In this document: piece after piece, positions 1 through 8,201 of the stretch
How positions within the stretch are numbered: position 1 is the first letter of the stretch
How the letters are laid out: every line of letters begins with the position of its first letter
DNA from: Clostridia bacterium
GTDB lineage: Bacteria > Bacillota > Clostridia > Oscillospirales > CAG-272
Direction of reading: 5' to 3'
NCBI GenBank assembly: GCA_900768535.1
Contig: CAAGDE010000133.1
Location: 1-45,233, forward strand
DNA: 45,233 nucleotides
The notes under the pieces: generated by a model
Told to the model about the DNA's origin: nothing
What the model saw: the letters and a program-made list of their open reading frames with translations, nothing else
The model's database searches: none
Position numbers and translations under genes: made by a program

Positions 1-3
1 CCT

Positions 4-20
4 CGCCGGACCTCCCGGCG
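4..20 (-). other. Short GC hairpin after the HAD gene
   Basis: CGCCGG (4-9) pairs with CCGGCG (15-20) around a 5-nt loop, about 60 nt past the stop of the minus-strand HAD gene. It could be the stem of its terminator, but the window ends before any U-tract could be seen. Confidence 0.25.
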
Positions 21-80
21 CAAAACTTCATTTTCCCAGATACAATTTTGCGAAAAACTATTGACAGGACCGGGGTTCTT

Positions 81-731
81 TCAGAGTATTGTTTTGAGAA
101 AGGACACGTCACGGGCGATGTAGGTTGCACCGACGGAATTTGTCGGTTGCTCTGTGAGCCAAAGCGAGTCGATTCCCGCGCGCTTGGCGCCTTCAATGTC
201 GGTTCCGACCGTATCGCCTACAAACAACGCGTGTTCTGCGGCGACACCGAGTCCCGAAAGGGCGAGCGCATAGATTTGCGGGTCCGGCTTTTCAAACGGT
301 TGATCTCCGGAGACGACAATATGGTCAAACATCGGAGCCAGTCCGGAGGAACGGATTTTTGTCCACTGACGGAAGGCGTCTCCGTTCGTCACCAGCCCGA
401 TCCGGTATCCGCCTGTGCGCAGATAGTCCAGAGTATCCATTGACCACGGAAACGGGACCGCGTTTTCCGCATAGATCCGGCACCAGGCATCGTGGAATGC
501 CTCCATCGGCGGGAGTGCGCACTCCGTCCGTCGGCAAAGCGCCTCATAGCTTTCCCGCATCAGCGACATCCGGTAGAATTCGGTCATCAGCTGTTCCGCC
601 CGGCGGTCATCGGGGGAAAACAGGTCGGGATATGCGGCACAGAGGGCGCGATAGGCTTTTTGGAAGGAGGCACGGTTGTCGACCAGCGTCCCGTCCAGAT
701 CGAAGAGGACCGCCTGTTTATCAAGCTTCAT
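81..731 (-). CDS. HAD-superfamily phosphatase (YjjG-like)
   Basis: Predicted cytoplasmic phosphohydrolase of 216 residues. Motif I is FDLDGT with nucleophile D11 and acid/base D13. Motif II is in VTNG, the motif III lysine is in the KPDP segment, and motif IV is the GDTVGTDIEGA stretch. The helical cap between motifs I and II marks subfamily IA, as in YjjG nucleotidases and phosphoglycolate phosphatases; the substrate cannot be read from sequence. I start at the ATG at 731 because motif I follows directly and AAAGGAG lies upstream; the much longer open frame upstream is out of family. The start overlaps the stop of the upstream membrane-protein gene (ATGA), so the two are translationally coupled. 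Confidence 0.85.
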   Translation of the reverse strand: MKLDKQAVLFDLDGTLVDNRASFQKAYRALCAAYPDLFSPDDRRAEQLMTEFYRMSLMRESYEALCRRTECALPPMEAFHDAWCRIYAENAVPFPWSMDTLDYLRTGGYRIGLVTNGDAFRQWTKIRSSGLAPMFDHIVVSGDQPFEKPDPQIYALALSGLGVAAEHALFVGDTVGTDIEGAKRAGIDSLWLTEQPTNSVGATYIARDVSFLKTIL

Positions 732-1396
732 GCGCGTTTCTCCTTTTCGGTCAGCAGGCGGTCGGCGATCAGCAGAACGGCAAGGTAGCCGATTGCGATG
801 CTTGCCAGGTCGGCAAGATAGGAAGCGATCATGACGATCAGGTCGCCCTTTCCCGTCGGCGCACCGACGGCGATGTCGTAGCGGACCCGATTGAGGATCT
901 GTGCGGCGGACGGTACGGCGGCGCAGAGAAGCATGGCACTGACCGGGACGGATGCGGACGGCTTCCGTTCCAGGATTAGAAACGCGATTAGCCGGAACAG
1001 CAGAAGCTGCACGGCGTCCAGCGCAACGGACAGGAGCGCACCGAGCAGATCCGCTCCGATGGAGTCGAGGTCGCGCATCATCAGCAGTCCCACGCCCAGA
1101 CTGCCGAAATGGAGCAGCAGCGATGCCCCGACGGCAATCAGAAGGACATACAGGGTCGTCTGCCGCGTCTGTACGGTGACAAGAACGACGGCGGCGGCGA
1201 TCCAGAAGAAGGAAAAGCGTACGATGCTTTGCAGGAAGTCCCAAATGAGGAGAAACACCTCGCTGACCGCAACGTCCGTGCTGGACCATTGATAGACCGG
1301 TGTACAGACTGCGGCATAAAAAATTGCAACGGAAAACAGCAGGATTCCGCACAGGCGGACGGTTGGGGGACAGCCGGAGGATTTTTTTTGTATCAT
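728..1396 (-). CDS. Polytopic membrane protein, unknown function
   Basis: 222 residues with five or six hydrophobic segments. The first starts near residue 14, and the last ends in a charged tail (LLTEKEKRA). No family is recognised. An AAAGGAG site five bases before the ATG at 1396 fixes the start. The stop overlaps the start of the HAD phosphatase by four bases, so both form one transcript that runs divergently from the M14 peptidase gene. The overlap suggests a linked role, but none can be named. Confidence 0.7.
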   Translation of the reverse strand: MIQKKSSGCPPTVRLCGILLFSVAIFYAAVCTPVYQWSSTDVAVSEVFLLIWDFLQSIVRFSFFWIAAAVVLVTVQTRQTTLYVLLIAVGASLLLHFGSLGVGLLMMRDLDSIGADLLGALLSVALDAVQLLLFRLIAFLILERKPSASVPVSAMLLCAAVPSAAQILNRVRYDIAVGAPTGKGDLIVMIASYLADLASIAIGYLAVLLIADRLLTEKEKRA

Positions 1397-1474
1397 GAGG
1401 GCTCCTTTTTTCGGGAAAAAGTCAAGTTTTGCGCATCGGCGGCATAGGATATACCACCGAAGGGAGTGATCGGA

Positions 1475-2404
1475 ATGCCGGATGACGTGCACAGACTGAA
1501 TGATGAAAAGCCGATCGACCACGCGGCACTGACCGAAGCGGTCAGAAGCTTTGCCGTGCGATATCCTTTTCTGCGGGTGACATCGCTCGGAAAGACGATC
1601 CTGGGACGGGACATTCCGGTTCTTGCGGTCGGAAGCGGCAGACGGCAGCTGGTTTACGTTGGCACACACCACGGGATGGAGTGGCTGACCGGTGCGTGGC
1701 TGCTGCGCTTTGCCGATGAATTCTGCGCCGGTCTCAAATCCGGCAGGACGGTTTACGGCGTTTGCCTGCCGACCTTTGCCGAGCGATTCACCCTGCATAT
1801 CATTCCCATGCTCAATCCGGACGGCGTGGAATATCAGCAGCACGGCGTGTCAGAGGGAAATCCGCTCTGTCACCGGGTGATCGGAATGAACGGCGGGAGC
1901 GCGGACTTTTCACACTGGCAGGCGAACGCGCGCGGGGTGGATCTGAACCACAATTACGATGCGGGCTTTGCCGAATACAAAGCCTGGGAGGCTTCGGCGG
2001 GGATTCTCGGCGGCGGACCGACGCGCTATTCCGGTCAGGAGCCGGAGTCCGAACCGGAGGTTCGAGCGCTCTGCTCCTACATCCGTTTTCTCGGAAACGT
2101 CCGGCTGGTTGCATCGTTCCATACGCAGGGCGAGGAGATTTACTACCGCCATGGCGGGAAGGCGCTTCCGGGGGCTTCCGAGGCGGCACGGAGGGTTGCG
2201 GAGCTGACGGGATACCGTCTGTCCGATGCAACGGGACCTGCGGCTTACGGCGGGCTGACCGATTGGTGCCTGACCAAATGCGGCATCCGCGCACTGACAC
2301 TGGAATGCGGGAAGGGAGAGAATCCGCTGCCCCTGACGCAGCTTTTTCCGGTGTACCTGAAGCTCCGGGAGGCACTGTTCCGTATGGGGAATTTTTATGC
2401 CTGA
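1475..2404 (+). CDS. M14 zinc carboxypeptidase, gamma-D-glutamyl peptidase type
   Basis: 309 residues covering essentially one M14 peptidase domain. Zinc ligands are visible as H66 and E69 in HHGMEW and H216 in SFHT. The substrate-binding arginine lies in RGVDLNHNY, and the catalytic glutamate is E277 in LTLECGKG. The compact architecture fits M14 enzymes that cut gamma-D-Glu-diaminopimelate bonds in peptidoglycan peptides (MpaA/ENP1-like) better than digestive carboxypeptidases. No signal peptide is seen, so the likely role is cytoplasmic muropeptide recycling (inference). An in-frame GTG at 1466 exists, but AGGGAG at 1461-1466 is correctly spaced for the ATG at 1475. A strong terminator follows. 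Confidence 0.82.
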   Translation: MPDDVHRLNDEKPIDHAALTEAVRSFAVRYPFLRVTSLGKTILGRDIPVLAVGSGRRQLVYVGTHHGMEWLTGAWLLRFADEFCAGLKSGRTVYGVCLPTFAERFTLHIIPMLNPDGVEYQQHGVSEGNPLCHRVIGMNGGSADFSHWQANARGVDLNHNYDAGFAEYKAWEASAGILGGGPTRYSGQEPESEPEVRALCSYIRFLGNVRLVASFHTQGEEIYYRHGGKALPGASEAARRVAELTGYRLSDATGPAAYGGLTDWCLTKCGIRALTLECGKGENPLPLTQLFPVYLKLREALFRMGNFYA

Positions 2405-2430
2405 ACGCCCTGTGCATATTATACCATAAA

Positions 2431-2468
2431 GCGCGCGGTTTGTCAAGCACTGCCGCGCGCTCTTTTTC
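2431..2468 (+). terminator. Rho-independent terminator of the M14 peptidase gene
   Basis: The perfect 8-bp stem GCGCGCGG/CCGCGCGC (2431-2438 with 2453-2460) is followed by TCTTTTTC. It lies 26 nt after the stop codon. Confidence 0.85.
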
Positions 2469-2532
2469 TGCTCCGGAATACGCAAAATGACCGGTTTTTA
2501 TCCTGTTTTGGCGAGAATTGTCCGGCGGAATA

Positions 2533-2541
2533 TGATATAAT
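2533..2541 (+). promoter_or_regulatory. Extended -10 promoter of the GH51 gene
   Basis: TGA directly followed by TATAAT (2536-2541) forms an extended -10 element. No good -35 is seen at 17 bp. Transcription should start near 2548, giving a leader of about 50 nt. Confidence 0.5.
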
Positions 2542-2598
2542 CAGGGTAGCCCCGACCGGGGACTTTTTGCAATCGGTATGAAACGGAGAATTTTGCTT

Positions 2599-4092
2599 AT
2601 GAAAACGGTCTATCTGGTTTGCCCGGAAACGATCGGCAGGATCGAGCCGGAGCTTTACGGTCATTTTACCGAGCACATCGGCGGTGTGATGCGGGACGGC
2701 ATTTGGGTCGGGAAGGATTCGCCGATTCCGAACATCCGGGGCTTTCGCCGCGCGCTGGTTGAAAAGCTCCGCCGGATCGCGCCGCCGGTCATCCGCTGGC
2801 CGGGCGGATGCTTTGCGGAAACCTATCATTGGCGGGACGGCATCGGGGAAAACCGTCCGGTCCGCGCGGGATGGTGGACATCCTATGACGGGCGGACGGA
2901 GACCAACGAGGTCGGCACGCATGAGTTTCTCGATTTTTGCGGCATGGTCGGTGCAAAGCCTTATTTTGCCGTGAATGTGACCTCCGTATCGCCCATGGAA
3001 GCCCGCGACTGGGTGGAATACTGCACGGCGCCGCGCGGGAGCACCACGCTGGCACTGGAGCGTGAAAAAAACGGCAGTCCGGAGCCGTTTGATATACCGT
3101 ATTGGGGAATCGGAAACGAAAACTGGGGCGGCGGCGGAAACATGACGCCGGAATTCTACACGCTGGAGTACCGGCGCTTTGCCACGGTGCTGGGGAACCT
3201 GCTGATCCGGCGGGACGGGTCACGGCTGGGAAGCCTGATCTGCGGCGGAGCAGACGGGCGGGACTATGCGTGGACCGATGCGCTGACCGCCGGGCTGTCC
3301 GGGTCACGGGCACCGGTGGACGGGATGAGCGTTCACTATTACTGCGGGAAGACGGGGGGCGCGCTTGATTTCACGGCTTCGGATTGGTATGAGCTCATGG
3401 CGCGCGCACAGCGGACGGAGGAGCTGATCTGCCGTCATTATGCCATTGTCGCGGGGCACGGGATGCAGGACCGGATGCGGTTGGCGGTGGATGAGTGGGG
3501 CTGCTGGCATCCGGAGGGATCGGGACCCAGCGCGGGGAAAAATCTGTTTGAACAGCAGTCCACCATGCGGGATGCGGTGGTCGCGGCGGTGACGCTGAAC
3601 ATCTTCAATAACCATTGCGACAAGGTGCGGATGGCAAATCTCGCCCAGCTTTGCAACAATCTGCATTCGCTCTTCCTGACTGCGGGAGAAAACTGTGTTG
3701 CAACGCCGAATTACTACGTATTTGAACTGTTCCGTCCGCATCAGGGGGCAGAGACGATCCGGACCGTTACCGAGGACGGCACCGATCCCGCCGGGGTGTC
3801 CGTGTCCGCGTCGGTCATGGACGGTTATCTGACGCTGACGCTGGCAAACTGCTCCTGCGAGGAGCCCGTAACGGTGAATCCGGTGCTGCTCGGTGCGGAC
3901 TGGGACGGCGAGACGGCGGCTTATTTGCTCTGCGGGGACGGAATGCGGGCGCACAACACCTTTGAAGCGCCGGAAAACGTGGTTATCCGGCAGGTGTTCC
4001 CGGATGATGCACACCGCCTGACGCTTCCGCCGGCGTCGGTTGCAATGCTCCGGGCTCGGATCCGGCGGGCAAAAGCGCCTGACGCGGAGTGA
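2599..4092 (+). CDS. abfA: Alpha-L-arabinofuranosidase, GH51
   Basis: 497 residues, the usual length for GH51, an enzyme that releases terminal L-arabinofuranose from arabinan and arabinoxylan oligosaccharides. The N-terminus (YGHFTEHIGG) and RWPGGCFAETYHW are family signatures. E174 in GIGNENWGG is the acid/base and E299 in AVDEWGCWH the nucleophile. A C-terminal beta domain follows. There is no signal peptide, so it acts on imported oligosaccharides. The ATG at 2578 is in frame, but CGGAG at 2584-2588 favours the ATG at 2599, which starts at the conserved N-terminus. The last 110 bases overlap the 3' end of the convergent AraC gene. Confidence 0.93.
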   Translation: MKTVYLVCPETIGRIEPELYGHFTEHIGGVMRDGIWVGKDSPIPNIRGFRRALVEKLRRIAPPVIRWPGGCFAETYHWRDGIGENRPVRAGWWTSYDGRTETNEVGTHEFLDFCGMVGAKPYFAVNVTSVSPMEARDWVEYCTAPRGSTTLALEREKNGSPEPFDIPYWGIGNENWGGGGNMTPEFYTLEYRRFATVLGNLLIRRDGSRLGSLICGGADGRDYAWTDALTAGLSGSRAPVDGMSVHYYCGKTGGALDFTASDWYELMARAQRTEELICRHYAIVAGHGMQDRMRLAVDEWGCWHPEGSGPSAGKNLFEQQSTMRDAVVAAVTLNIFNNHCDKVRMANLAQLCNNLHSLFLTAGENCVATPNYYVFELFRPHQGAETIRTVTEDGTDPAGVSVSASVMDGYLTLTLANCSCEEPVTVNPVLLGADWDGETAAYLLCGDGMRAHNTFEAPENVVIRQVFPDDAHRLTLPPASVAMLRARIRRAKAPDAE

Positions 4093-4867
4093 CCCCGGAC
4101 AGCTCCCGGAATACGCGGTTGAAGGTGCGGATGCTCTGAAATCCGCTTTCCAGGGCAACCTCTGTCATCCGGCTGTTCCCGTTGGCAAGCAGTCGGTTGG
4201 CGTACTCGAACCGGTACTGATTCAGCAGCGTCCGGAAGGGAATCCGGAGCGTGTCCCGGAATGCGTCGGAAAGACTGCGCGCACTGTAGCCGAGCGCCCT
4301 GGCAACGCTTTCCGCGGAAATATCCTCCCGGAAGTGCTGCTCGATGTAGTCCAGCACCCGGGACAGGATATCGGAATTCCGGTCACGGGGGCACAGCGGA
4401 ACGGCGGAGAGATATTCCGCGCAGACTGCATACAGCGGCGCCTTTCTGCACAGCAGCTCCGGAATGCCGCCGGAAATGCCGATGCGCGGACCGGGAAGCG
4501 CCGCCATGGCTTCGCTCTCGTAGAACTGCCGGACCGGCTCGCGGCACCGGAATACGGCGGTCTCTCCCTGCATTCCCGCAACCGCCTGCGAAAAGCCGCC
4601 CGCAATGTCGGCGGAAAAGACGGTGACGCCAAGGTGAGAGCCTTTCGGAACACGGAACGCGTGCTCCTCGAAGGGGAGTACCATGACAAAATCACCGGCA
4701 GTGAGCGAATGGGTTTGCCCGCGCACGTCAAATTCCGCCGTCCCGTCCGTCAGATATGCCACTTCAAAGCTCTTGTGAAAATGCGGCGGGAGCGTGATGC
4801 CTTCATAGAGGTACAGGTTGTAAATTTCCCCCTGTGCGGTATTCTGTTTCTGGTGTGTGGAGATCAT
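3983..4867 (-). CDS. AraC-family transcription regulator
   Basis: 294 residues. An N-terminal cupin-like sensor (LPPHFHKSFEVAYL, then DFVMVLPFEEHAF) is followed by a C-terminal double helix-turn-helix from about residue 175. The second helix-turn-helix has the typical ALESGFQSIRTFNRVFRELSGVTP pattern, broken here only by residue choice. A 25-residue Pro/Gly-rich tail extends past the domain and is encoded inside the region overlapping the GH51 gene. AGAGG five bases upstream favours the ATG at 4867 over a GTG six bases earlier. It sits between GH51 and GH36 genes, so it probably senses a sugar released by one of them (inference). Confidence 0.88.
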   Translation of the reverse strand: MISTHQKQNTAQGEIYNLYLYEGITLPPHFHKSFEVAYLTDGTAEFDVRGQTHSLTAGDFVMVLPFEEHAFRVPKGSHLGVTVFSADIAGGFSQAVAGMQGETAVFRCREPVRQFYESEAMAALPGPRIGISGGIPELLCRKAPLYAVCAEYLSAVPLCPRDRNSDILSRVLDYIEQHFREDISAESVARALGYSARSLSDAFRDTLRIPFRTLLNQYRFEYANRLLANGNSRMTEVALESGFQSIRTFNRVFRELSGVTPRQALLPAGSEPGALQPTPAEASGGVHHPGTPAG

Positions 4868-4913
4868 AAACACCTCTCATTTGCAGCTGACAGACCGATC
4901 GGAAAAACGAAAG

Positions 4914-4950
4914 GCAATACCGCGCAGACATCGGTTCCGCGCGGTATTGC
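4914..4950 (-). terminator. Terminator after the GH36 gene
   Basis: The perfect 12-bp stem GCAATACCGCGC/GCGCGGTATTGC has a 13-nt loop. On the minus strand it is followed by CTTTCGTTTTT, 27 nt after the alpha-galactosidase stop. T-rich sequence on the other side lets it work in both directions. Confidence 0.8.
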
Positions 4951-4976
4951 TTTTTGCTCTCTGCCGTGCCGGCGCG

Positions 4977-7175
4977 TCAGTCCTGCGCAACAAAGTGCAG
5001 TTTTTCGCTGTAGAAATCGCTCTGCGTTTTTTTCATGCAGTACCCGGCGTGCATGAGCGTGTCGCCGTGATATGCCTCGCCGGTCTCGGTACAGCGGTAG
5101 AGCCGGTCGGGATCCAGCCCCTGCAGGCGGATATAGCGCGGCGTGCAGATCTTTGCACGGATGACCGTGTAGGTCAGGAGCGCTTCCTTCCTGTCGGCGG
5201 AGACGAAGCACCACGCGCAGTCGGTGCGGTTCTGCCACGGGGAGATCAGGCGGTAGAAGTCTCCGGTATGGGTCAGGTCATAGTCGCGGCGGAAGTCCTC
5301 ACACTGCCGGCGAACCAGCTCCTTTTCCTCCCCGGTGAGGGTACGCAGATCCAATTCATAGCCGAATGCGCCCATCAGCGCCACATTTCCGCGGGTGGCA
5401 AGGGGCGTGGTGCGGTGAACCTGGTGGTTCGGGCAGGCGGAGACGTGCGCGCCCATGGCACTGGGCGGGTAGCAGAAGGAGGTGCCGTACTGAATATCCA
5501 GGCGCTCGATGGCATCGGAGTCATCGCTGGTCCAGATCTGCGGCGCATAGTAGAGCCATGCCGGGTCAAAGCGCCCGCCGCCGCCCGCACAGCCCTCCAG
5601 GAGCAGATCGGGGTACGCGTTGTGCAGGCGCTCCAGGAGCGCGTAAAGACCGAGGCAGTAGCGGTGGAAGACCTCTCCCTGCCGTTCCGTCCCGACGGTC
5701 AGACTGCCCACCTCGGAAAAGTTGCGGTTGAAATCCCACTTGATGTAGTCAATGCCGCCCTGCGAGAGGACATCCGCAAACCGGTCGAAGAGGTAGTCCT
5801 GCACTTCTTTCCGCGTCATGTCCAGGATATACTGATTCCGTCCGACCGACAGCGCTCTTCCGGGTGTCTGCAATGCCCAGTCGGGATGCGCGCGGTAGAG
5901 GTCACTGTCGGGGGAGACCATCTCCGGCTCGAACCAGATGCCGAACTTCATTCCCAGCCCGTGAATGCGGTCGACCAGCTTTTTCAGTCCGCCGTGCAGC
6001 TTGTTTTCGTTGACGAACCAGTCGCCGAGCCCCGATTTGTCATTATCCCGCTTGCCGAACCAGCCGTCATCCAGCACCAGCATTTCGATGCCGAGCCGGG
6101 ACGCCTCCTCCGCAATGCCGAAGATCTGCTCCTCGTCGAAGTGAAAATAGGTTGCCTCCCAGTTGTTGATGAGGATCGGGCGGCGCTCGGTTTTCCATTT
6201 GCCGCGCACCAGGTGGTTGGCGTAGAGCTTGTGGAAGGTGCGGCTCATTCCGCCCAGCCCTAGGGAGGACCAGACCGTGACCGCCTCCGGGGTGTCAAAG
6301 CACTCGCCCGGCTCCAGGCGCCAGCGGAAGCCCTGCGGGTGAATGCCCATGAGCACCCGTCCGCCGCCGTCGGAATCCATTTCCGCCGAGGCGAGGAAAT
6401 TGCCGCAATAGACCAGACTGAAGCCGCAGACATCGCCATAGGCTTCGGTCGCGTCCTGCGCGCAGACCGCCAGGAAGGGGTTGTGGATATGGGAGGACGC
6501 CCCGCGCAGACTGCCGACCGACTGCGTGCCGTGCATCATGGGAATACGCTCCACCGTGCGCTCCTTCGCCCACTCTCCGTACAGATGGATGACATCCATG
6601 TCGGAGGCATCGGGGAAGTCCACGCAGACCGAGAGCGCACGCTCCAATTCCAGCACCTGCTCTCCCGCATTGCGGATGCGGACCCGGCGGGTGATGACGG
6701 CAAGGTCGCGGAACACGGTATAGAACAGCGTCACCTCGGCGCCGCTGACGGCATCGCGGCAGAGGATTTCCAGCGTATCCGCCTCGTCCTCGCCGGCGTA
6801 TGTCGCGGGCTGACCCTGCAGTGCCGGCTTGCCGGGGACAATCCGGTGGGAGACGTAGGTCAGGTCGGTGTCGACGGTTCCGCTGTCCGAGCGCCGGATG
6901 CTCAGCGCGGTCCCGCGGCAGTCCCCGCGCCCGAAGCAGGGATATTCCATGCGCGAGACATCCAGGCTGAAGTAATCGCCAAAATAGCCTGCCGGCTGGA
7001 CATGAATGGAGGAATGGCCGGCGGTGTAGGAGAGCTGTGACAGATCGGTGTCCGAAATGTGCGCGCCGTAATAGAGGTGCTGCAGATAGCCGTATTGGTT
7101 GATCAGGAATGCGTAGCTGGCGTCCTTCGCGTCAAGGCGGAAGGTTTTGGTCTGTCCGTCATAGAGAATCGGCAT
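4977..7175 (-). CDS. galA: Alpha-galactosidase, GH36
   Basis: 732 residues, full length for clostridial and Bacillus GH36 enzymes that hydrolyse alpha-1,6-galactosides such as raffinose, stachyose and melibiose. The N-terminal beta-sandwich is followed by a TIM barrel with LDDGWFG, nucleophile D481 in YIKWDFNRNF and acid/base pair D551/D552 in WTSDDSD. The 70-residue spacing between catalytic residues equals that in known GH36 enzymes. No signal peptide is present, so it is intracellular. AAGGAAG upstream supports the ATG at 7175. It has its own promoter, divergent from the gene at 7376, and its own terminator. The AraC gene downstream may regulate it. Confidence 0.95.
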   Translation of the reverse strand: MPILYDGQTKTFRLDAKDASYAFLINQYGYLQHLYYGAHISDTDLSQLSYTAGHSSIHVQPAGYFGDYFSLDVSRMEYPCFGRGDCRGTALSIRRSDSGTVDTDLTYVSHRIVPGKPALQGQPATYAGEDEADTLEILCRDAVSGAEVTLFYTVFRDLAVITRRVRIRNAGEQVLELERALSVCVDFPDASDMDVIHLYGEWAKERTVERIPMMHGTQSVGSLRGASSHIHNPFLAVCAQDATEAYGDVCGFSLVYCGNFLASAEMDSDGGGRVLMGIHPQGFRWRLEPGECFDTPEAVTVWSSLGLGGMSRTFHKLYANHLVRGKWKTERRPILINNWEATYFHFDEEQIFGIAEEASRLGIEMLVLDDGWFGKRDNDKSGLGDWFVNENKLHGGLKKLVDRIHGLGMKFGIWFEPEMVSPDSDLYRAHPDWALQTPGRALSVGRNQYILDMTRKEVQDYLFDRFADVLSQGGIDYIKWDFNRNFSEVGSLTVGTERQGEVFHRYCLGLYALLERLHNAYPDLLLEGCAGGGGRFDPAWLYYAPQIWTSDDSDAIERLDIQYGTSFCYPPSAMGAHVSACPNHQVHRTTPLATRGNVALMGAFGYELDLRTLTGEEKELVRRQCEDFRRDYDLTHTGDFYRLISPWQNRTDCAWCFVSADRKEALLTYTVIRAKICTPRYIRLQGLDPDRLYRCTETGEAYHGDTLMHAGYCMKKTQSDFYSEKLHFVAQD

Positions 7176-7243
7176 AATGATTCTTCCTTTGCAAGATTGG
7201 ATTGTGCCGGCAATGCGATTGCACCTGCACCGCCGCCACTTCT

Positions 7244-7272
7244 ATTTTATCATATCCGGATGGAAAAATCAA
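7244..7272 (-). promoter_or_regulatory. Promoter of the alpha-galactosidase gene
   Basis: On the minus strand: TTGATT (7272-7267), a 17-bp spacer ending in TGA, then TAAAAT (7249-7244). The extended -10 compensates for two mismatches. Confidence 0.65.
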
Positions 7273-7314
7273 GACGAAAAGCTGTTTTTTACGGTACGGA
7301 TTTGCAATATCCTC

Positions 7315-7343
7315 TTGACAAACACAATAATATACTGTATAAT
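7315..7343 (+). promoter_or_regulatory. Sigma-A promoter of the Cys-tailed membrane protein
   Basis: Exact consensus: TTGACA (7315-7320), 17-bp spacer, TATAAT (7338-7343). It lies 32 bp before the start codon. Confidence 0.85.
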
Positions 7344-7375
7344 AAAGTCATAGGAACGCAACAGGAGGAAACGGC

Positions 7376-8122
7376 ATGACAAATCACAACCATGAGATGA
7401 CGGAATCGGAATATAAAAGGAATCCTCGCGGACAGCTGATGATCTATCCGGTCGCGGTGGCGGCAAATCTGATTCCGTTTGTCCTCTGTTTCTCGCTGAT
7501 GAGCGGGCAGGTCGGGGATGCGGATGTTGCGCTGGTTGTCGGCGGCGTCCTGACCGTGCTGGGGATTGTGCTGACCTTCCTGTTCCGTTCGGTATGCGAG
7601 GAGCGGCGGATTCCGTGGCTGATTTCGCTCTGCATCCTCGGCGCGGCGAAGGGCGGCTGTGCGGCGGCGCTGTTCACCAAGCTGGAGATGACACCTGACG
7701 GATTTTTGGAAAACCTGCGGCTTGCGGTGTGGGCGGCGGGCATTGCGTTTCTGTCGTGCGTTCTGTTCCTTTTGCCGACCGTTTTTTCACCGGAGGGAAC
7801 CGTGGCGCAGATTCTGACCGTCTTTCTGCCCGTCTGTGCGGTCATTGCCGCCATTGTCCTGCTTGCGGCTTTGCGGGGACTGTTTTTCGGTCTGCTCCTT
7901 CTGAATCTGCTGACCGATGCGCTCTGCGCTGCGGTGCTGTGGTTCAACTGGGACAGCGGTGCCGAGGCGCGGTTCATTCTGTCCACTGCATCCATGCTGT
8001 ATGCGGTCCTCCTGTTTTTGGTTGCGCTGTGCGCGCTGACGGACGGGGAGTGCTGTGACGGCGCGGACTGTGACTGCGGCGATTGCGGTTTGGGAGGCAA
8101 GAAGAACGGGAAACGGAAGTAA
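7376..8122 (+). CDS. Membrane protein with cysteine-rich C-terminal tail
   Basis: 248 residues. A hydrophilic N-terminus of about 20 residues (with NHNHE) is followed by six or seven hydrophobic segments. The tail runs ECCDGADCDCGDCG, with cysteines 226, 227, 232, 234 and 237 alternating with acidic residues, and ends in a lysine cluster. The Cys/Asp tail could bind a metal or be redox active; this is inference. No family is recognised. AGGAGG upstream sets the start. A consensus promoter and a strong bidirectional terminator make it a single-gene unit. Confidence 0.75.
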   Translation: MTNHNHEMTESEYKRNPRGQLMIYPVAVAANLIPFVLCFSLMSGQVGDADVALVVGGVLTVLGIVLTFLFRSVCEERRIPWLISLCILGAAKGGCAAALFTKLEMTPDGFLENLRLAVWAAGIAFLSCVLFLLPTVFSPEGTVAQILTVFLPVCAVIAAIVLLAALRGLFFGLLLLNLLTDALCAAVLWFNWDSGAEARFILSTASMLYAVLLFLVALCALTDGECCDGADCDCGDCGLGGKKNGKRK

Positions 8123-8164
8123 AAGTTTTCGCCCGCCTTTTGGGGAAGGCGGGCGAAAACTTTT
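8121..8164. terminator. Bidirectional terminator between convergent genes
   Basis: A perfect 19-bp stem (8121-8139 with 8146-8164) has a 6-nt loop TTGGGG. The stem ends in AAAA/TTTT, so it provides a U-tract on both strands. It serves the gene at 7376 (+) and the flavodiiron gene (-). Confidence 0.9.
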
Positions 8165-8201
8165 ACCTGTTTGATATTTCCTGCGGTGTGTCTTTGGCGC
8201 T

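Noticed and set aside
732..1352. N-terminal extension of the HAD phosphatase
   Set aside because: The open frame upstream of 731 overlaps the membrane-protein gene and is unlike any HAD N-terminus; the ATGA overlap and AAAGGAG fix the start.
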